Shown piece by piece: positions 8,911-17,958 of a stretch of 64,000 nucleotides of DNA. A program made the translations under genes and the position numbers. The DNA lies in assembly GCF_000020965.1 (NCBI RefSeq), contig NC_011297.1, positions 944,387-1,008,386 on the forward strand. The letters are read 5' to 3'. Origin of the DNA: Dictyoglomus thermophilum H-6-12. GTDB taxonomy: Bacteria; Dictyoglomota; Dictyoglomia; Dictyoglomales; Dictyoglomaceae. The notes under the pieces were generated by a model. The model was not told the DNA's origin, searched no databases, and saw only the letters and a list, made by a program, of their open reading frames with translations. Within the stretch, counting starts at the first letter, position 1; each line of letters opens with the position of its first letter.

Positions 8911-9723
8911 ATGTCAGGGGTTAAAGAATTTTGGGAAGGATTGAAAAGTAAGGGTATATTTTTATATTTGGGTTTCATTATCTTATACTTTGTTTTTTTC
9001 TCTCTTGCAATTTTTATTACAGCTATGAATGGTTCTTTAAATATGTGGATTGAAAAAATAAAAATCTATGCTTTTATAACACCAAAAACTCCTGATTCTC
9101 AGGTATTAAAGATTATAGATGATCTGAAAGCAAACTTTCGTATAAAAGAAATAAGTTACATAACTCAGAAAGATGCGTGGGAGAAGCTAAAGGAGATTAT
9201 TGGAAAGGAAAATGACATATTTGCATGGGGATCACCTGATAGTTTACCTAAAGCCTTAGAAATTACTCCTTTAAACCTTGATAATATTGAGTATTTATTA
9301 AGTTTTATTATGAATTATAACTTCGTAGAGGAAGTAAGATATTCTGAAGAGATGGTAAATCAATGGTATAAGCTTAATAGTGTTATAAACTATATTAAGA
9401 AGCTATATATCTACTTAGGTAGTCTTGCTTTTTTAATAATCTCAGTAGAACTTCTTGCTCATGCCCACTTGGCTTTTCCAAATTTCTCAGTATCTTCTCA
9501 AATATGGGAGAATATTTTTGTTACTCTTACATCGGCATTTATATCTTTTTTGTTAGTCTTTTTTATTTCTTCTTTTATAAAAGAGCAAGTAATGATTTAT
9601 CTGCCGTATTTTGAATTTGTATTTGATATTAAGCATATTTTGGTTTGGCTTTTGTACTTTATACTCTCAAGCATAATAGTAAGCTTTACTTCTGCTTTAA
9701 TGAGTTTTCAGAGACTAAAATGA
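8911..9723 (+). CDS. ftsX: FtsX-like membrane protein, reduced form
   Basis: FtsX is the membrane half of FtsEX, which switches on cell-wall hydrolases during growth and division. The 270 residues show TM1 (about 17-39), an external domain (45-160, with LPKALEITPLN and VEEVRYSEEMVNQW), then TM2 (165-183), TM3 (202-223) and TM4 (243-263). Between TM2 and TM3 there is only a short loop. The usual cytoplasmic Arg/Glu-rich stretch ending near LVGAT, which contacts FtsE, is not seen, and no ftsE lies upstream. The EnvC-like and CtpA genes that follow match the usual ftsEX neighbourhood and support the call. Confidence 0.8.
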   Translation: MSGVKEFWEGLKSKGIFLYLGFIILYFVFFSLAIFITAMNGSLNMWIEKIKIYAFITPKTPDSQVLKIIDDLKANFRIKEISYITQKDAWEKLKEIIGKENDIFAWGSPDSLPKALEITPLNLDNIEYLLSFIMNYNFVEEVRYSEEMVNQWYKLNSVINYIKKLYIYLGSLAFLIISVELLAHAHLAFPNFSVSSQIWENIFVTLTSAFISFLLVFFISSFIKEQVMIYLPYFEFVFDIKHILVWLLYFILSSIIVSFTSALMSFQRLK

Positions 9724-10850
9724 GAGCCTTTATAAGTGTCATTTTGACATTAACATTGATAATAGTCTTAGCTTACGGGGCCGATACTTCATCTATAATT
9801 CTTCAGAAGCAAAAAGAATTGCAACAGAAACAAAAGCAAATTCAGTCCCTAAAACAGCAAATTAAAGCTTTGGAATCTACCGAATTCAATATTGTTCGTG
9901 AAATAAGCAAAATTGATTATGAACTTGACAGGGCAGAAAGGGAATTAAATGTTGCTGAGTCGAGATTAAGGGAAGCACAGGCTAAGTTAACTGTATTGTC
10001 TACACAGTTGAATATTCTTCAAAGAAATTTAAAATACAGAAGTTTGAATTTTAAGGAAAATTTAGGCGAATCTTATAAATTACTGCAGAGTAAAAACTCT
10101 TTTAGTCTAATATTTTTAAATGATCCTTTTTATCAGATAGCAGTTCCTTATTATTTAAAATCCCTTATGAAACTTGAAGCAGGAAGACTCAACAATCTAA
10201 ATACTCAATGTAAAGACATTGAGCAAACAAAAAAGAAATGGGAAGAAGAAAAAAGAAATGTTGAGGCTTTAGTGAGAAGTATAGCTGAAAAAAAGGCCTA
10301 TATAGAGAGGAAGAAAAATGAAAAATTAGCTTACTTAGAAAAAATTAGAACTCAAAAAAGATATCAGCAACAAGTAGTAGCAACTTTAGAAAGGGAATCG
10401 AAAGAGATAGAGCAGATGATTAGAAAATTGGCTTCTTCAAACATTCAAAAGGCTCAAAAGGGAAGGCTATCTTGGCCAGTTATTGGATCTATAACTTCGG
10501 GGTTTGGAATAAGAAGACATCCTATATTAGGTGGTGCTCCTCTTTTTCATACAGGAGTTGATATAGCTGCTTCTTATGGAACGCCCGTTAGAGCAGCAGC
10601 ATCTGGTAGAATTATTTTTGCGGGTTGGTATGGAGGATATGGTAATATGGTTATAATTGATCATGGTGGTAAAATTTCTACTGTTTATGGACATCTTTCA
10701 AAAATTGTGGCAAGAGTGGGCGAAGAAATAGCTGAAGGAGATATAATAGGTTATGTGGGGACAACAGGACTTAGTACGGGGCCACATTTACATTTTGAAG
10801 TAAGGGTGAATGGAGATCCAGTAGATCCTTTAAGTTGGTTAATAAGATAA
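9720..10850 (+). CDS. EnvC-like murein hydrolase activator, LytM/M23 domain
   Basis: This is a secreted 376-residue protein with an N-terminal signal segment (about 1-22), a long coiled coil (about 25-245) and a C-terminal M23 domain (about 255-376). M23 residues are present: GFGIRRHP, HTGVD (first metal His and Asp), YGHL and HLHFEV. It could therefore be an active endopeptidase rather than only an activator; classical EnvC has lost metal-binding residues. I use the ATG at 9720, which overlaps the ftsX stop as ATGA. The coiled coil is the part that in FtsEX systems binds the FtsX loop. Confidence 0.9.
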   Translation: MRAFISVILTLTLIIVLAYGADTSSIILQKQKELQQKQKQIQSLKQQIKALESTEFNIVREISKIDYELDRAERELNVAESRLREAQAKLTVLSTQLNILQRNLKYRSLNFKENLGESYKLLQSKNSFSLIFLNDPFYQIAVPYYLKSLMKLEAGRLNNLNTQCKDIEQTKKKWEEEKRNVEALVRSIAEKKAYIERKKNEKLAYLEKIRTQKRYQQQVVATLERESKEIEQMIRKLASSNIQKAQKGRLSWPVIGSITSGFGIRRHPILGGAPLFHTGVDIAASYGTPVRAAASGRIIFAGWYGGYGNMVIIDHGGKISTVYGHLSKIVARVGEEIAEGDIIGYVGTTGLSTGPHLHFEVRVNGDPVDPLSWLIR

Positions 10851-10862
10851 AAGGAGGATAAG

Positions 10863-12119
10863 ATGAAAGTGAGAAAAAGATTTTGGCTTCTATTATTTGT
10901 TGTAATAATTGGTATAGGGTTTTTCTTTTTACCTAAGCTCACTAATGCAAAAGATTCTTTAGAGGATATTATTTCTAGCATAAGAGTATATATCGAAGCG
11001 TTGTATTATGTGAGAAATGCGTATATTGAGAAAAATCTTGATAACAAGAAGTTAGAATATGAATCCATAAAGGGCATGGTAAAAGCTCTTGATGATCCGT
11101 ATACAGAGTTTTTTGATCCAAAGTCTTTTAAAACTTTTACTGAAGATATGCAGGGAGCATTTGGAGGAATAGGTATAAGAATAGAATCAAGGGATGGCAA
11201 GATCCTTGTAGTCTCTCCTATAGAAAATACTCCTGCATATAAGGCAGGTATAAAGGCAGGAGATGAAATTGTTGAAGTTGATGGACAATCAGTTGTTGGA
11301 AAACCCTTAGATGTGGTTGTTTCTCTAATTAGAGGGGAAGTAGGGAAAGAAGTTAAAATAAAAATTTATAGAGATTCTGATAAAAAATACTATGAGTATA
11401 CTTTAAAGAGAGAAATAATAGAGGTGCCTGTTGTAGATTATAAAACCTTAAAGAATAACATTGGTTATATCAAGTTTTATGAATTCACCCAGAATTCCCC
11501 TCAAAAGATGATAGATGCATTGAAAAAATTAGAGAAGACCTCAGGATTAATACTTGATTTGAGAAATAACCCCGGTGGGGATTTGAGGTCTGCTGTAATG
11601 ATTGCAAGTATTTTTATATCAGATAGTGATCAGGTGAAAACAGTAATAAAAAATGGGGAGACAAAAACTTTTACAACTAAAGGAGTAGTAGTTTATAGAA
11701 TTGATAGAGATAAAAACTTGTATGGAGAGAAAGTAGTTAAGGGGATATATAGATGGAATAAACCTCTTGTGGTACTTGTAAACAGATATTCTGCAAGTGC
11801 TTCAGAAATACTTTCAGGAGCTCTTAAGGATTATGGTAAGGGAATTCTTGTGGGAGAAAAGACTTTTGGGAAAGGTGTAGTTCAAACTATATTCACTCTC
11901 TCTGATGGATCTGCCTTGAAGATAACTACAGAGAAGTATTTACTGCCATCTGGTAGAGATATAAATAAAGAAGGAGTGCAACCAGATGTGGTTGTAGAGA
12001 TGGCACCAGAGAATGTGGGTAAGGATAATGATATACAATTGAATAAAGCTATAGAGGTGCTTCTTAAGCAAATATCTAAATTAGGAAAAACAGAGAAATT
12101 AGTGCTGAATAAAAATTAA
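10863..12119 (+). CDS. ctpA: C-terminal processing peptidase (S41), CtpA-type
   Basis: This is an exported serine protease with a signal or anchor segment (about 5-25), a PDZ domain (about 95-170) and an S41 catalytic domain. The Ser/Lys dyad fits Ser312 in SASASE and Lys337 in TFGKG, 25 residues apart as in E. coli Tsp, with a conserved Asp323 between them. The length of 418 residues is typical. AAAGGAGG precedes the start. Its place directly after the ftsX/envC-like pair is common in bacteria and suggests a role in controlling wall hydrolases. Confidence 0.95.
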   Translation: MKVRKRFWLLLFVVIIGIGFFFLPKLTNAKDSLEDIISSIRVYIEALYYVRNAYIEKNLDNKKLEYESIKGMVKALDDPYTEFFDPKSFKTFTEDMQGAFGGIGIRIESRDGKILVVSPIENTPAYKAGIKAGDEIVEVDGQSVVGKPLDVVVSLIRGEVGKEVKIKIYRDSDKKYYEYTLKREIIEVPVVDYKTLKNNIGYIKFYEFTQNSPQKMIDALKKLEKTSGLILDLRNNPGGDLRSAVMIASIFISDSDQVKTVIKNGETKTFTTKGVVVYRIDRDKNLYGEKVVKGIYRWNKPLVVLVNRYSASASEILSGALKDYGKGILVGEKTFGKGVVQTIFTLSDGSALKITTEKYLLPSGRDINKEGVQPDVVVEMAPENVGKDNDIQLNKAIEVLLKQISKLGKTEKLVLNKN

Positions 12120-12122
12120 ATA

Positions 12123-12677
12123 ATGTTTGAAAAGAGGGAAAAATTAGTCTTAGCTATCTTTTTAATAATATTTGTTGGAATTTTATTTTCTTTCTTTGCT
12201 AATTTTGGGAATAAAAATAATAGTACTGAAGATAAAAGTAACTTTGTTATTGTTCATGTGACGGGGGAGGTTAAAAATCCAGGAGTTTATAGATTGGAGG
12301 AAGGGGCAAGGGTTATTGATGCAGTTAATTTAGCAGGTGGACCCTTGCCCTCTGCAGATTTGGATAGAATTAATCTTGCAGATTTTCTGAAAGATGGTTC
12401 TAAAATCTATATACCTCCAAAGGATGATAATTTGGATAGTAATTCTAAGAATCAGAATGCTTTAAAAGATGGGTTAGAGAAGAAGGGCAAAGTAAATATA
12501 AATACAGCAAGCAAAGAAGAATTAGAATCTCTTCCAGGTATTGGTCCGACTTTAGCCCAGAGGATTATCGAGTATAGAGAAGAAAACGGAGTTTTTACTT
12601 CTGCAGAGGACTTGTTAAATGTAAAAGGAATTGGAGAGAAAAAACTTGAAAAAATAAAAGATCAAATTACATGGTGA
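12123..12677 (+). CDS. comEA: ComEA-type DNA-binding competence protein
   Basis: ComEA binds DNA outside the membrane during natural transformation. The 184-residue protein has one N-terminal membrane helix (about 9-28), an SLBB domain (about 45-98, VIVHVTGEVKNPGVYRL) and a double helix-hairpin-helix domain (about 120-184, NINTASKEELESLPGIGP and VKGIGEKKLEKI). It lies four bases upstream of comEC, the usual partner that moves DNA through the membrane. No pilus genes are in the window. Confidence 0.93.
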   Translation: MFEKREKLVLAIFLIIFVGILFSFFANFGNKNNSTEDKSNFVIVHVTGEVKNPGVYRLEEGARVIDAVNLAGGPLPSADLDRINLADFLKDGSKIYIPPKDDNLDSNSKNQNALKDGLEKKGKVNINTASKEELESLPGIGPTLAQRIIEYREENGVFTSAEDLLNVKGIGEKKLEKIKDQITW

Positions 12678-12681
12678 TTTT

Positions 12682-14022
12682 TTGAAATTTCCATATTCTT
12701 TCTACTTTTTAATTTCTTACATATTAGGAGTCATATTTTCAAAGCTTAATCTAAGCTTTTTTTATTTTTTCTTACTTTTTCCGCTATTAATTCTACTTTC
12801 ACAAAGAAAAAAGATTTGGCTTTACATATTTTTAGCAATTTTTTTCCTTATTGGATTTTATCTATACAAAATCAATATCCCTCAATTTAGGGCATATGAA
12901 AATGTAGATATAAAGAGTTTAAGGGTAGTGGTGAAGGATTATTTTGAGAAAAAGCACTTTTACAGTTATGTGGTTCAAATAGAGGGATTTAATGAAAAAG
13001 GAAGGATAAGTGTAGCAAAAAAATTTAATATAGGTGACGAGTTGCTATTGGAGAATGTAAAATTATATCCCTTAAATCAATCTAATCTTTATGCTCTCTG
13101 GGATGAGAGTCTTATATATTTGATTAAAGCTCAAAAGATTTATCTATTTAAAAAGAATAATAAAAGTTCTTTAGAAAAGATAAGAGTTAATTTAAGAGAA
13201 AAGATTAATGATATATATTCAAGATTTGGGGATTATAAAAAGAATTTTTTATTGGCCATAATAATAGGAGAGAAGAGAGGTCTTTCTGAAGAGATAAAAA
13301 ATCTGTTTGTAGAAACTGGGACTGCCCACTTACTTGCTATCTCTGGACTTCATATTTCTTTCCTCATAAATATTTTTAGCTTTTTATTTCCCTTCCGTAG
13401 AATTGTTACCAAAATTATGCTTCTTCCTATTTTAATTTTTTATGGATGGATAATAGGTGATAATCCTCCTGTTTGGAGAGTAATAGGGGAATATGTTTTC
13501 CTTCTTATTGCTTTTCTTCTAAGAAGAGAAGAGGATCCTCTAAATGCTATCTTTTGGGTAGCTTTTATTAATCTTATTATCTCTCCTTTAAAATTATTTA
13601 ACATAAGTTTTCAATTATCTTATATGGCCATGTTAGGTCTTCTTTATAAGCCTAAATTCCCAAAATTTATGTCTAATTATTTACAGGAGATTTGGGAGAG
13701 TTCTTTCTGGCTTATGCTATTTTTAGCACCTCTAAATATTTATTATTTTGGGGGACTGAAACCAATAAGTATTCTTGCCAATTTTTTCTCTATTCCTATC
13801 TTTAGTATAATTCTTTTCTTTTCTGTTTTTTATTTAATAGTTGCCTCTTTTCCAATAAGTTATATCTTTGAAAAAGTCTTAACGATTTTAATGGATATTT
13901 TATTTCAAGGTTTGCATTTAATTGTTTCTCATTATAAAATAAGCTTGTTAATTAGTTTATTTCTCATATTACTTCCAATGATAATGAGAAAAAGAGGGGA
14001 AGATGAACTACTGGGAGTTTAA
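12682..14022 (+). CDS. comEC: ComEC/Rec2-family DNA uptake channel, short form
   Basis: ComEC is the membrane channel for incoming single-stranded DNA. This copy has 446 residues: an N-terminal DUF4131 region with two or three helices and a soluble part (about 1-170), then the polytopic Competence domain with the signature GTAHLLAISGLHISF near residues 212-226. The metallo-beta-lactamase-like C-terminal domain of full-length ComEC (usually 700-800 residues) is absent; the protein ends after the last helix with a short basic tail. The start is a TTG four bases after comEA. holA begins 20 bases before its end. Confidence 0.92.
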   Translation: MKFPYSFYFLISYILGVIFSKLNLSFFYFFLLFPLLILLSQRKKIWLYIFLAIFFLIGFYLYKINIPQFRAYENVDIKSLRVVVKDYFEKKHFYSYVVQIEGFNEKGRISVAKKFNIGDELLLENVKLYPLNQSNLYALWDESLIYLIKAQKIYLFKKNNKSSLEKIRVNLREKINDIYSRFGDYKKNFLLAIIIGEKRGLSEEIKNLFVETGTAHLLAISGLHISFLINIFSFLFPFRRIVTKIMLLPILIFYGWIIGDNPPVWRVIGEYVFLLIAFLLRREEDPLNAIFWVAFINLIISPLKLFNISFQLSYMAMLGLLYKPKFPKFMSNYLQEIWESSFWLMLFLAPLNIYYFGGLKPISILANFFSIPIFSIILFFSVFYLIVASFPISYIFEKVLTILMDILFQGLHLIVSHYKISLLISLFLILLPMIMRKRGEDELLGV

Positions 14023-14989
14023 ACATTCACTTAAAGAGAAGAAATTTTCTCCTGTATATTTATTTACAGGAGAGGAAAAATTTCTTATGGAAGAAGCTCT
14101 TATAGAGCTTAGAAAAGCAAGATTTAAGGATGCAAATTATGTTGCCTTTTTTGCAGATGAGATTACTTGGGACAATATAATACCTTATTTAGAATCCCCA
14201 CCACTCTTGGGAACTCAGTTGGTAGTAGTGAGGCATGCTCAGGAACTAAAAGATCAGAATATGCCTAAGAAACTTGATTTATTGTTTAAAAAATTGACAA
14301 ATACATGTGTTGTTTTTATGGCTAATGCAGAGGAGGAGAAGCCTAAGAAGATTAGTTATGCTAAATATATACCTCCAGAAGGTATAGTTGAGTTTACAAA
14401 ATTTAGGGCTGATGCTTTGAGAAAATGGATTAAGGAGAAGTTTCAAGAAAGGAATAAATCTATAGACGAAGAGAGTGTATATTTTCTCTCCACAAATTAT
14501 TCTGATAAGATGGGAGTTTTGATGCAGGAAATAGATAAGATCTGTGCCTTTGTAGGAGAGAAAGAATCAGTTACAATAGAAGATCTTAAAAAGGTTTTAT
14601 CTACCCAAGAAGTTGCGTTTTACACTTTTCTGGATGCTTTATTGAGAAGAGATTTTCTTCTTGCATTTTCAGGAATAGATACTTTGTGGAATGAAGGAGT
14701 ATATCCTCAGGTTATACTTGAGATAGTAATAAAGCAAATGAGACAACTTTTAAGAATAAACGCCCTTCTTAAAGAAGGTTATTCTTCTGAAGAAATCGCA
14801 AATAAACTGGATCTACATCCTTTTGTGGTTAAAAAGTCCATAGATGCATTAACAAAATACACTGCCGCAGAGCTCATGGAGATTTACTTCCTTCTGCGGC
14901 AGGTTGATATAGAGTATAAAACTACAGCTAAGGATCAAAGGATATTGATAGAAAAAGTTCTACTCAAATTAGGAAGAAAGGTTAGCTGA
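14003..14989 (+). CDS. holA: DNA polymerase III delta subunit
   Basis: HolA opens the sliding clamp as part of the clamp loader. The 328-residue protein has the usual N-terminal features (PVYLFTGEEKFLMEEAL, a degenerate AAA+ nucleotide fold without a working P-loop) and the C-terminal collar domain. It overlaps comEC by 20 bases and its 3' end overlaps the convergent rpsT by 21 bases. The comEC-holA-rpsT-lepA order is the Firmicutes arrangement and supports the call. Confidence 0.93.
   Translation: MNYWEFKHSLKEKKFSPVYLFTGEEKFLMEEALIELRKARFKDANYVAFFADEITWDNIIPYLESPPLLGTQLVVVRHAQELKDQNMPKKLDLLFKKLTNTCVVFMANAEEEKPKKISYAKYIPPEGIVEFTKFRADALRKWIKEKFQERNKSIDEESVYFLSTNYSDKMGVLMQEIDKICAFVGEKESVTIEDLKKVLSTQEVAFYTFLDALLRRDFLLAFSGIDTLWNEGVYPQVILEIVIKQMRQLLRINALLKEGYSSEEIANKLDLHPFVVKKSIDALTKYTAAELMEIYFLLRQVDIEYKTTAKDQRILIEKVLLKLGRKVS
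14862..14902. repeat. GC-rich inverted repeat inside holA, downstream of rpsT
   Basis: CTGCCGCAG (14862-14870) and CTGCGGCAG (14894-14902) form a perfect 9-bp inverted repeat with a 23-base loop. On the minus strand it lies 67 bases past the rpsT stop and is followed by TGTATTTTG. It could form the 3' end of the rpsT transcript, but the long loop and weak T-run make this uncertain. Confidence 0.4.
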
Positions 14990-15250
14990 AAGTTTTTGAT
15001 TAAGAAGCCTCATAAGTTTAGACTTTTTTCTTGCTGCTGTGTTTTTGTGTAAGGTGCCTTTTTGAGCTGCTTTGTCAATGGCGCTTATTACTTCAGGAAG
15101 TACTTTTTTTGCTTCTTCAATTTTATTCTCTTCTAATAATTTTAGAAATTGCTTAGTGTAAAATTTAATTTTACCTAATCTGATTCTGTTTCTGATTCTA
15201 TTTCTTTCACTAATTTTAATTCTTTTGATTGCTGACTTTGTATTTGCCAT
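14969..15250 (-). CDS. rpsT: 30S ribosomal protein S20
   Basis: S20 is a small, basic helical protein that binds 16S rRNA early in 30S assembly. The 93 residues begin MANTKSAIKRIKISERNR, and contain KGTLHKNTAARKKSKLMR, both standard for S20. It is the only minus-strand gene in this stretch; its tail overlaps holA by 21 bases. GGAGAGGG precedes the start. A TGCTATAAT extended -10 box lies about 60 bases upstream. Confidence 0.97.
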   Translation of the reverse strand: MANTKSAIKRIKISERNRIRNRIRLGKIKFYTKQFLKLLEENKIEEAKKVLPEVISAIDKAAQKGTLHKNTAARKKSKLMRLLNQKLSANLSS

Positions 15251-15310
15251 CTTTTATTTCCCTCTCCTTTATCTTAAAATTTTTATGATGTTAATTTTTA
15301 ACAGACTGAA

Positions 15311-15338
15311 TTATAGCATAAAATTCTCTAAAACAAAA
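15311..15338 (-). promoter_or_regulatory. Probable rpsT promoter (extended -10)
   Basis: Read on the minus strand, TGCTATAAT gives a perfect -10 (15311-15316) with the TGn extension. The -35 region is only T-rich (TTTTGT or TTGTTT, around 15332-15339). The leader before the rpsT start is about 55 bases. Confidence 0.6.
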
Positions 15339-15361
15339 GATGACTTGATTATTATATAATT
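15333..15361 (+). promoter_or_regulatory. Possible lepA promoter
   Basis: TATAAT at 15356-15361 stands about 33 bases before the lepA start. No good -35 is seen at 16-18 bases upstream (the sequence is AACAAA). It diverges from the rpsT -10; the two boxes are 39 bases apart. Confidence 0.45.
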
Positions 15362-15393
15362 TAGAATATGGAAAAAAGGAGGAAGAAATATTT

Positions 15394-17196
15394 ATGAAGG
15401 ATACATCAAAAATAAGAAACTTTAGTATAATCGCCCACGTAGATCATGGAAAATCCACTCTAGCAGATAGGCTTCTTGAGTATACTGGAACAATTGAAAA
15501 AAGAAAAATGAAAGATCAAATCTTAGATACTCTTGACGTAGAGAGGGAAAGAGGAATAACAGTAAAAGCTCAAGCTGTTAGACTTTTATACAAATCAAAA
15601 AATGGAGAAACTTACGAGTTGAACTTAATTGATACTCCGGGACATGTGGATTTTACTTATGAAGTTTCAAGAAGTCTTGCTGCCTGTGAAGGAGCTATAC
15701 TAGTGGTGGACGCCTCTCAGGGCATCGAAGCACAGACCATAAATAATCTACTTCTTGCTCTTGAGAATAACCTTGTTATAGTACCGGTGGTAAATAAAAT
15801 AGATCTTCCTAATGCTGAACCCGAAAGGGTTGCTGAAGAAATTGCAGAATTGTTGGGTAAGGATTATATAGGTGAAACCTTTTTTGTGAGTGCCAAAGAA
15901 GGATGGGGTATAGAGGAGCTATTAGAGGGTATAGTAAAATATATTCCTTCTCCTAAAGGAAATCCTTTAAATCCTCTTCAAGCCTTGATCTTTGATGCGA
16001 AGTATGATTCTTATAGAGGAGTAATAGTTTATGTGAGAGTATTTGAGGGGGAAGTGAGAATTGGAGATAAAATTAAGCTTATGTCTACTGATAAAGAATA
16101 TGAGGTTCAAGAGGTTGGTATTTTTTCTCCTGAAATGAAGCCTGTAGAAAGTTTAACAGCTGGCGAAGTAGGATATATAGTTGCAAATATTAAAGAGATA
16201 GCCGAAGCGAGGGTAGGAGATACTATAACCTTGGCTCAAAATCCAGCTAAAGAGCCTCTTCCTGGATACAGAAGACTTCAGCCTATGGTTTTCTGTGGGA
16301 TTTATCCTATTGAAAACGAAGAATATGATAAATTAAGAGATGCTCTTCAGAAGCTTAGTCTAAATGATGCGTCTTTATATTATGAGCCAGAGACCTCTCC
16401 TGCTCTTGGTTTTGGTTTTCGTTGCGGTTTCTTGGGTTTACTTCACCTTGAAATTGTGCAGGAGAGATTAGAAAAGGAATTTGATCTAAATATAATTACT
16501 ACAGTGCCATTAGTGGCTTATGAAGTTATAACCAAGAGTGGCGAGAAAAAAATTGTTCAAAATCCTTTGGAATTGCCACCCCCTTATGATATCGCTGAGT
16601 TTAGAGAACCTTTTGTATTGGCAAGTATTGTGACTCCCAATGATTATGTGGGAGGAATAATGGAACTTATTGATAGGAGAAGAGGAATATTCAAAAATAT
16701 GGAATATTTAACACCTACTAGAATACTAATTACAGCAGAACTTCCTCTTTCAGAGATAATTACGGACTTTTTTGATATATTAAAATCTATAACTAGAGGT
16801 TATGGTTCTATGAATTACGAATTTATAGGATATAGGCCAGAAAATCTTGTGAAGCTTGATGTATTTATAAATGGAAAACCAGTAGATGCTCTTTCTATTA
16901 TTGTCCATAGAGATAAAGCTTACGAAGAGGCAAGAAAACTAGTGCAAAAGCTTAAAAATGTTATTCCAAGGCAACTTTTTGAGGTAGTAATTCAAGCTGG
17001 AATAGGAAGTAAAATAATAGCTCGGGAAGAGATAAAACCTCTTAAAAAGAATGTTCTGCAAAAATGTTATGGTGGTGATGTAACAAGAAAGAAGAAACTC
17101 CTTGAAAAGCAAAAGGAAGGTAAAAAGAGAATGAAGAAGATAGGACATGTAGAGATCCCTCAAGAAGCCTTTTGGACTGTTCTTAAGAGAGATTAG
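15394..17196 (+). CDS. lepA: Elongation factor 4 (LepA GTPase)
   Basis: LepA is a ribosome-binding GTPase that helps translation under stress or during initiation. The 600-residue protein has the GTPase motifs [23 protein letters not shown] and NKIDLP, followed by domains II, III, V and the LepA-specific C-terminal domain (AFWTVLKRD end). AAAGGAGGAAG precedes the ATG. It likely heads an operon with surE (3 bases away) and hemW. Confidence 0.97.
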   Translation: MKDTSKIRNFSIIAHVDHGKSTLADRLLEYTGTIEKRKMKDQILDTLDVERERGITVKAQAVRLLYKSKNGETYELNLIDTPGHVDFTYEVSRSLAACEGAILVVDASQGIEAQTINNLLLALENNLVIVPVVNKIDLPNAEPERVAEEIAELLGKDYIGETFFVSAKEGWGIEELLEGIVKYIPSPKGNPLNPLQALIFDAKYDSYRGVIVYVRVFEGEVRIGDKIKLMSTDKEYEVQEVGIFSPEMKPVESLTAGEVGYIVANIKEIAEARVGDTITLAQNPAKEPLPGYRRLQPMVFCGIYPIENEEYDKLRDALQKLSLNDASLYYEPETSPALGFGFRCGFLGLLHLEIVQERLEKEFDLNIITTVPLVAYEVITKSGEKKIVQNPLELPPPYDIAEFREPFVLASIVTPNDYVGGIMELIDRRRGIFKNMEYLTPTRILITAELPLSEIITDFFDILKSITRGYGSMNYEFIGYRPENLVKLDVFINGKPVDALSIIVHRDKAYEEARKLVQKLKNVIPRQLFEVVIQAGIGSKIIAREEIKPLKKNVLQKCYGGDVTRKKKLLEKQKEGKKRMKKIGHVEIPQEAFWTVLKRD

Positions 17197-17199
17197 GCT

Positions 17200-17958
17200 A
17201 TGGAAAAGTATAAAATTCTAATAACAAATGATGATGGAATAAACTCTCCAGCCTTAAAGATCATGGGAAAAGAACTTAGTAAATTGGGAGAGGTCTATAT
17301 TATTGTACCTGAGAGAGAAAGAAGTGGAGGAAGTCATGCTATTACTTTGCATAAACCTTTAAGGGTAAATGAAGTTAAATGGCCTCTTAAGAAAGTCAAA
17401 GTATGGAGTACTAATGGCAATCCTGCAGATTGCGTATTGTTAGGACTTTATGCCATCTTGTCTCAAAAGCCAGACCTGGTAATCTCTGGCATAAATAAAG
17501 GATACAACTTGGGAAATGATATAATCTATTCAGGTACTGTTTCAGGAGCAAGAGAAGCCTCTTTAAACGGTATTCCTGCAGTCTCTATCTCTGTATCTCA
17601 GGATGGAGAAGAGGAAGATTTTAAAAAAGCTACAGAGTTGCTAATTAGATTATTTGGTAAATTTCTAAAAATTATTCCTGAAGGAACTTTTTTAAATATT
17701 AATGTACCACCAAATGCTAAAGTAGATGAAATTTGTTTTACTTATCAGGGTAAGTTTCATTACAGAAATATAGTTGAGAGGAGACTTGATCCGAGAAATA
17801 AAGAGTATTTTTGGTTGCATGGTTACATTGAGGAAATCGGAGAAGAAGGTTCTGATATATGGGCAGTTAAGAATGGAAAGATTTCTATTACCCCTCTCCA
17901 ATCAGATATGACAAATTACTCTCTTCTTAATTTACTAAAGGCAGATGAGCTCTTCTAA
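17200..17958 (+). CDS. surE: 5'/3'-nucleotidase SurE
   Basis: SurE removes phosphate from nucleoside monophosphates. The metal-binding TNDDG (Asp11/Asp12) near the N terminus, ERSGGSHAIT and GNPADCVLLG with SGINKGYNLG are all present. The length of 252 residues is normal. It starts three bases after lepA and overlaps hemW by 14 bases. Confidence 0.95.
   Translation: MEKYKILITNDDGINSPALKIMGKELSKLGEVYIIVPERERSGGSHAITLHKPLRVNEVKWPLKKVKVWSTNGNPADCVLLGLYAILSQKPDLVISGINKGYNLGNDIIYSGTVSGAREASLNGIPAVSISVSQDGEEEDFKKATELLIRLFGKFLKIIPEGTFLNINVPPNAKVDEICFTYQGKFHYRNIVERRLDPRNKEYFWLHGYIEEIGEEGSDIWAVKNGKISITPLQSDMTNYSLLNLLKADELF

Noticed and set aside
12682-14022. Frameshifted full-length comEC
   Set aside because: The protein ends after a complete helical domain and holA starts within its last 20 bases, so no missing domain is encoded downstream.
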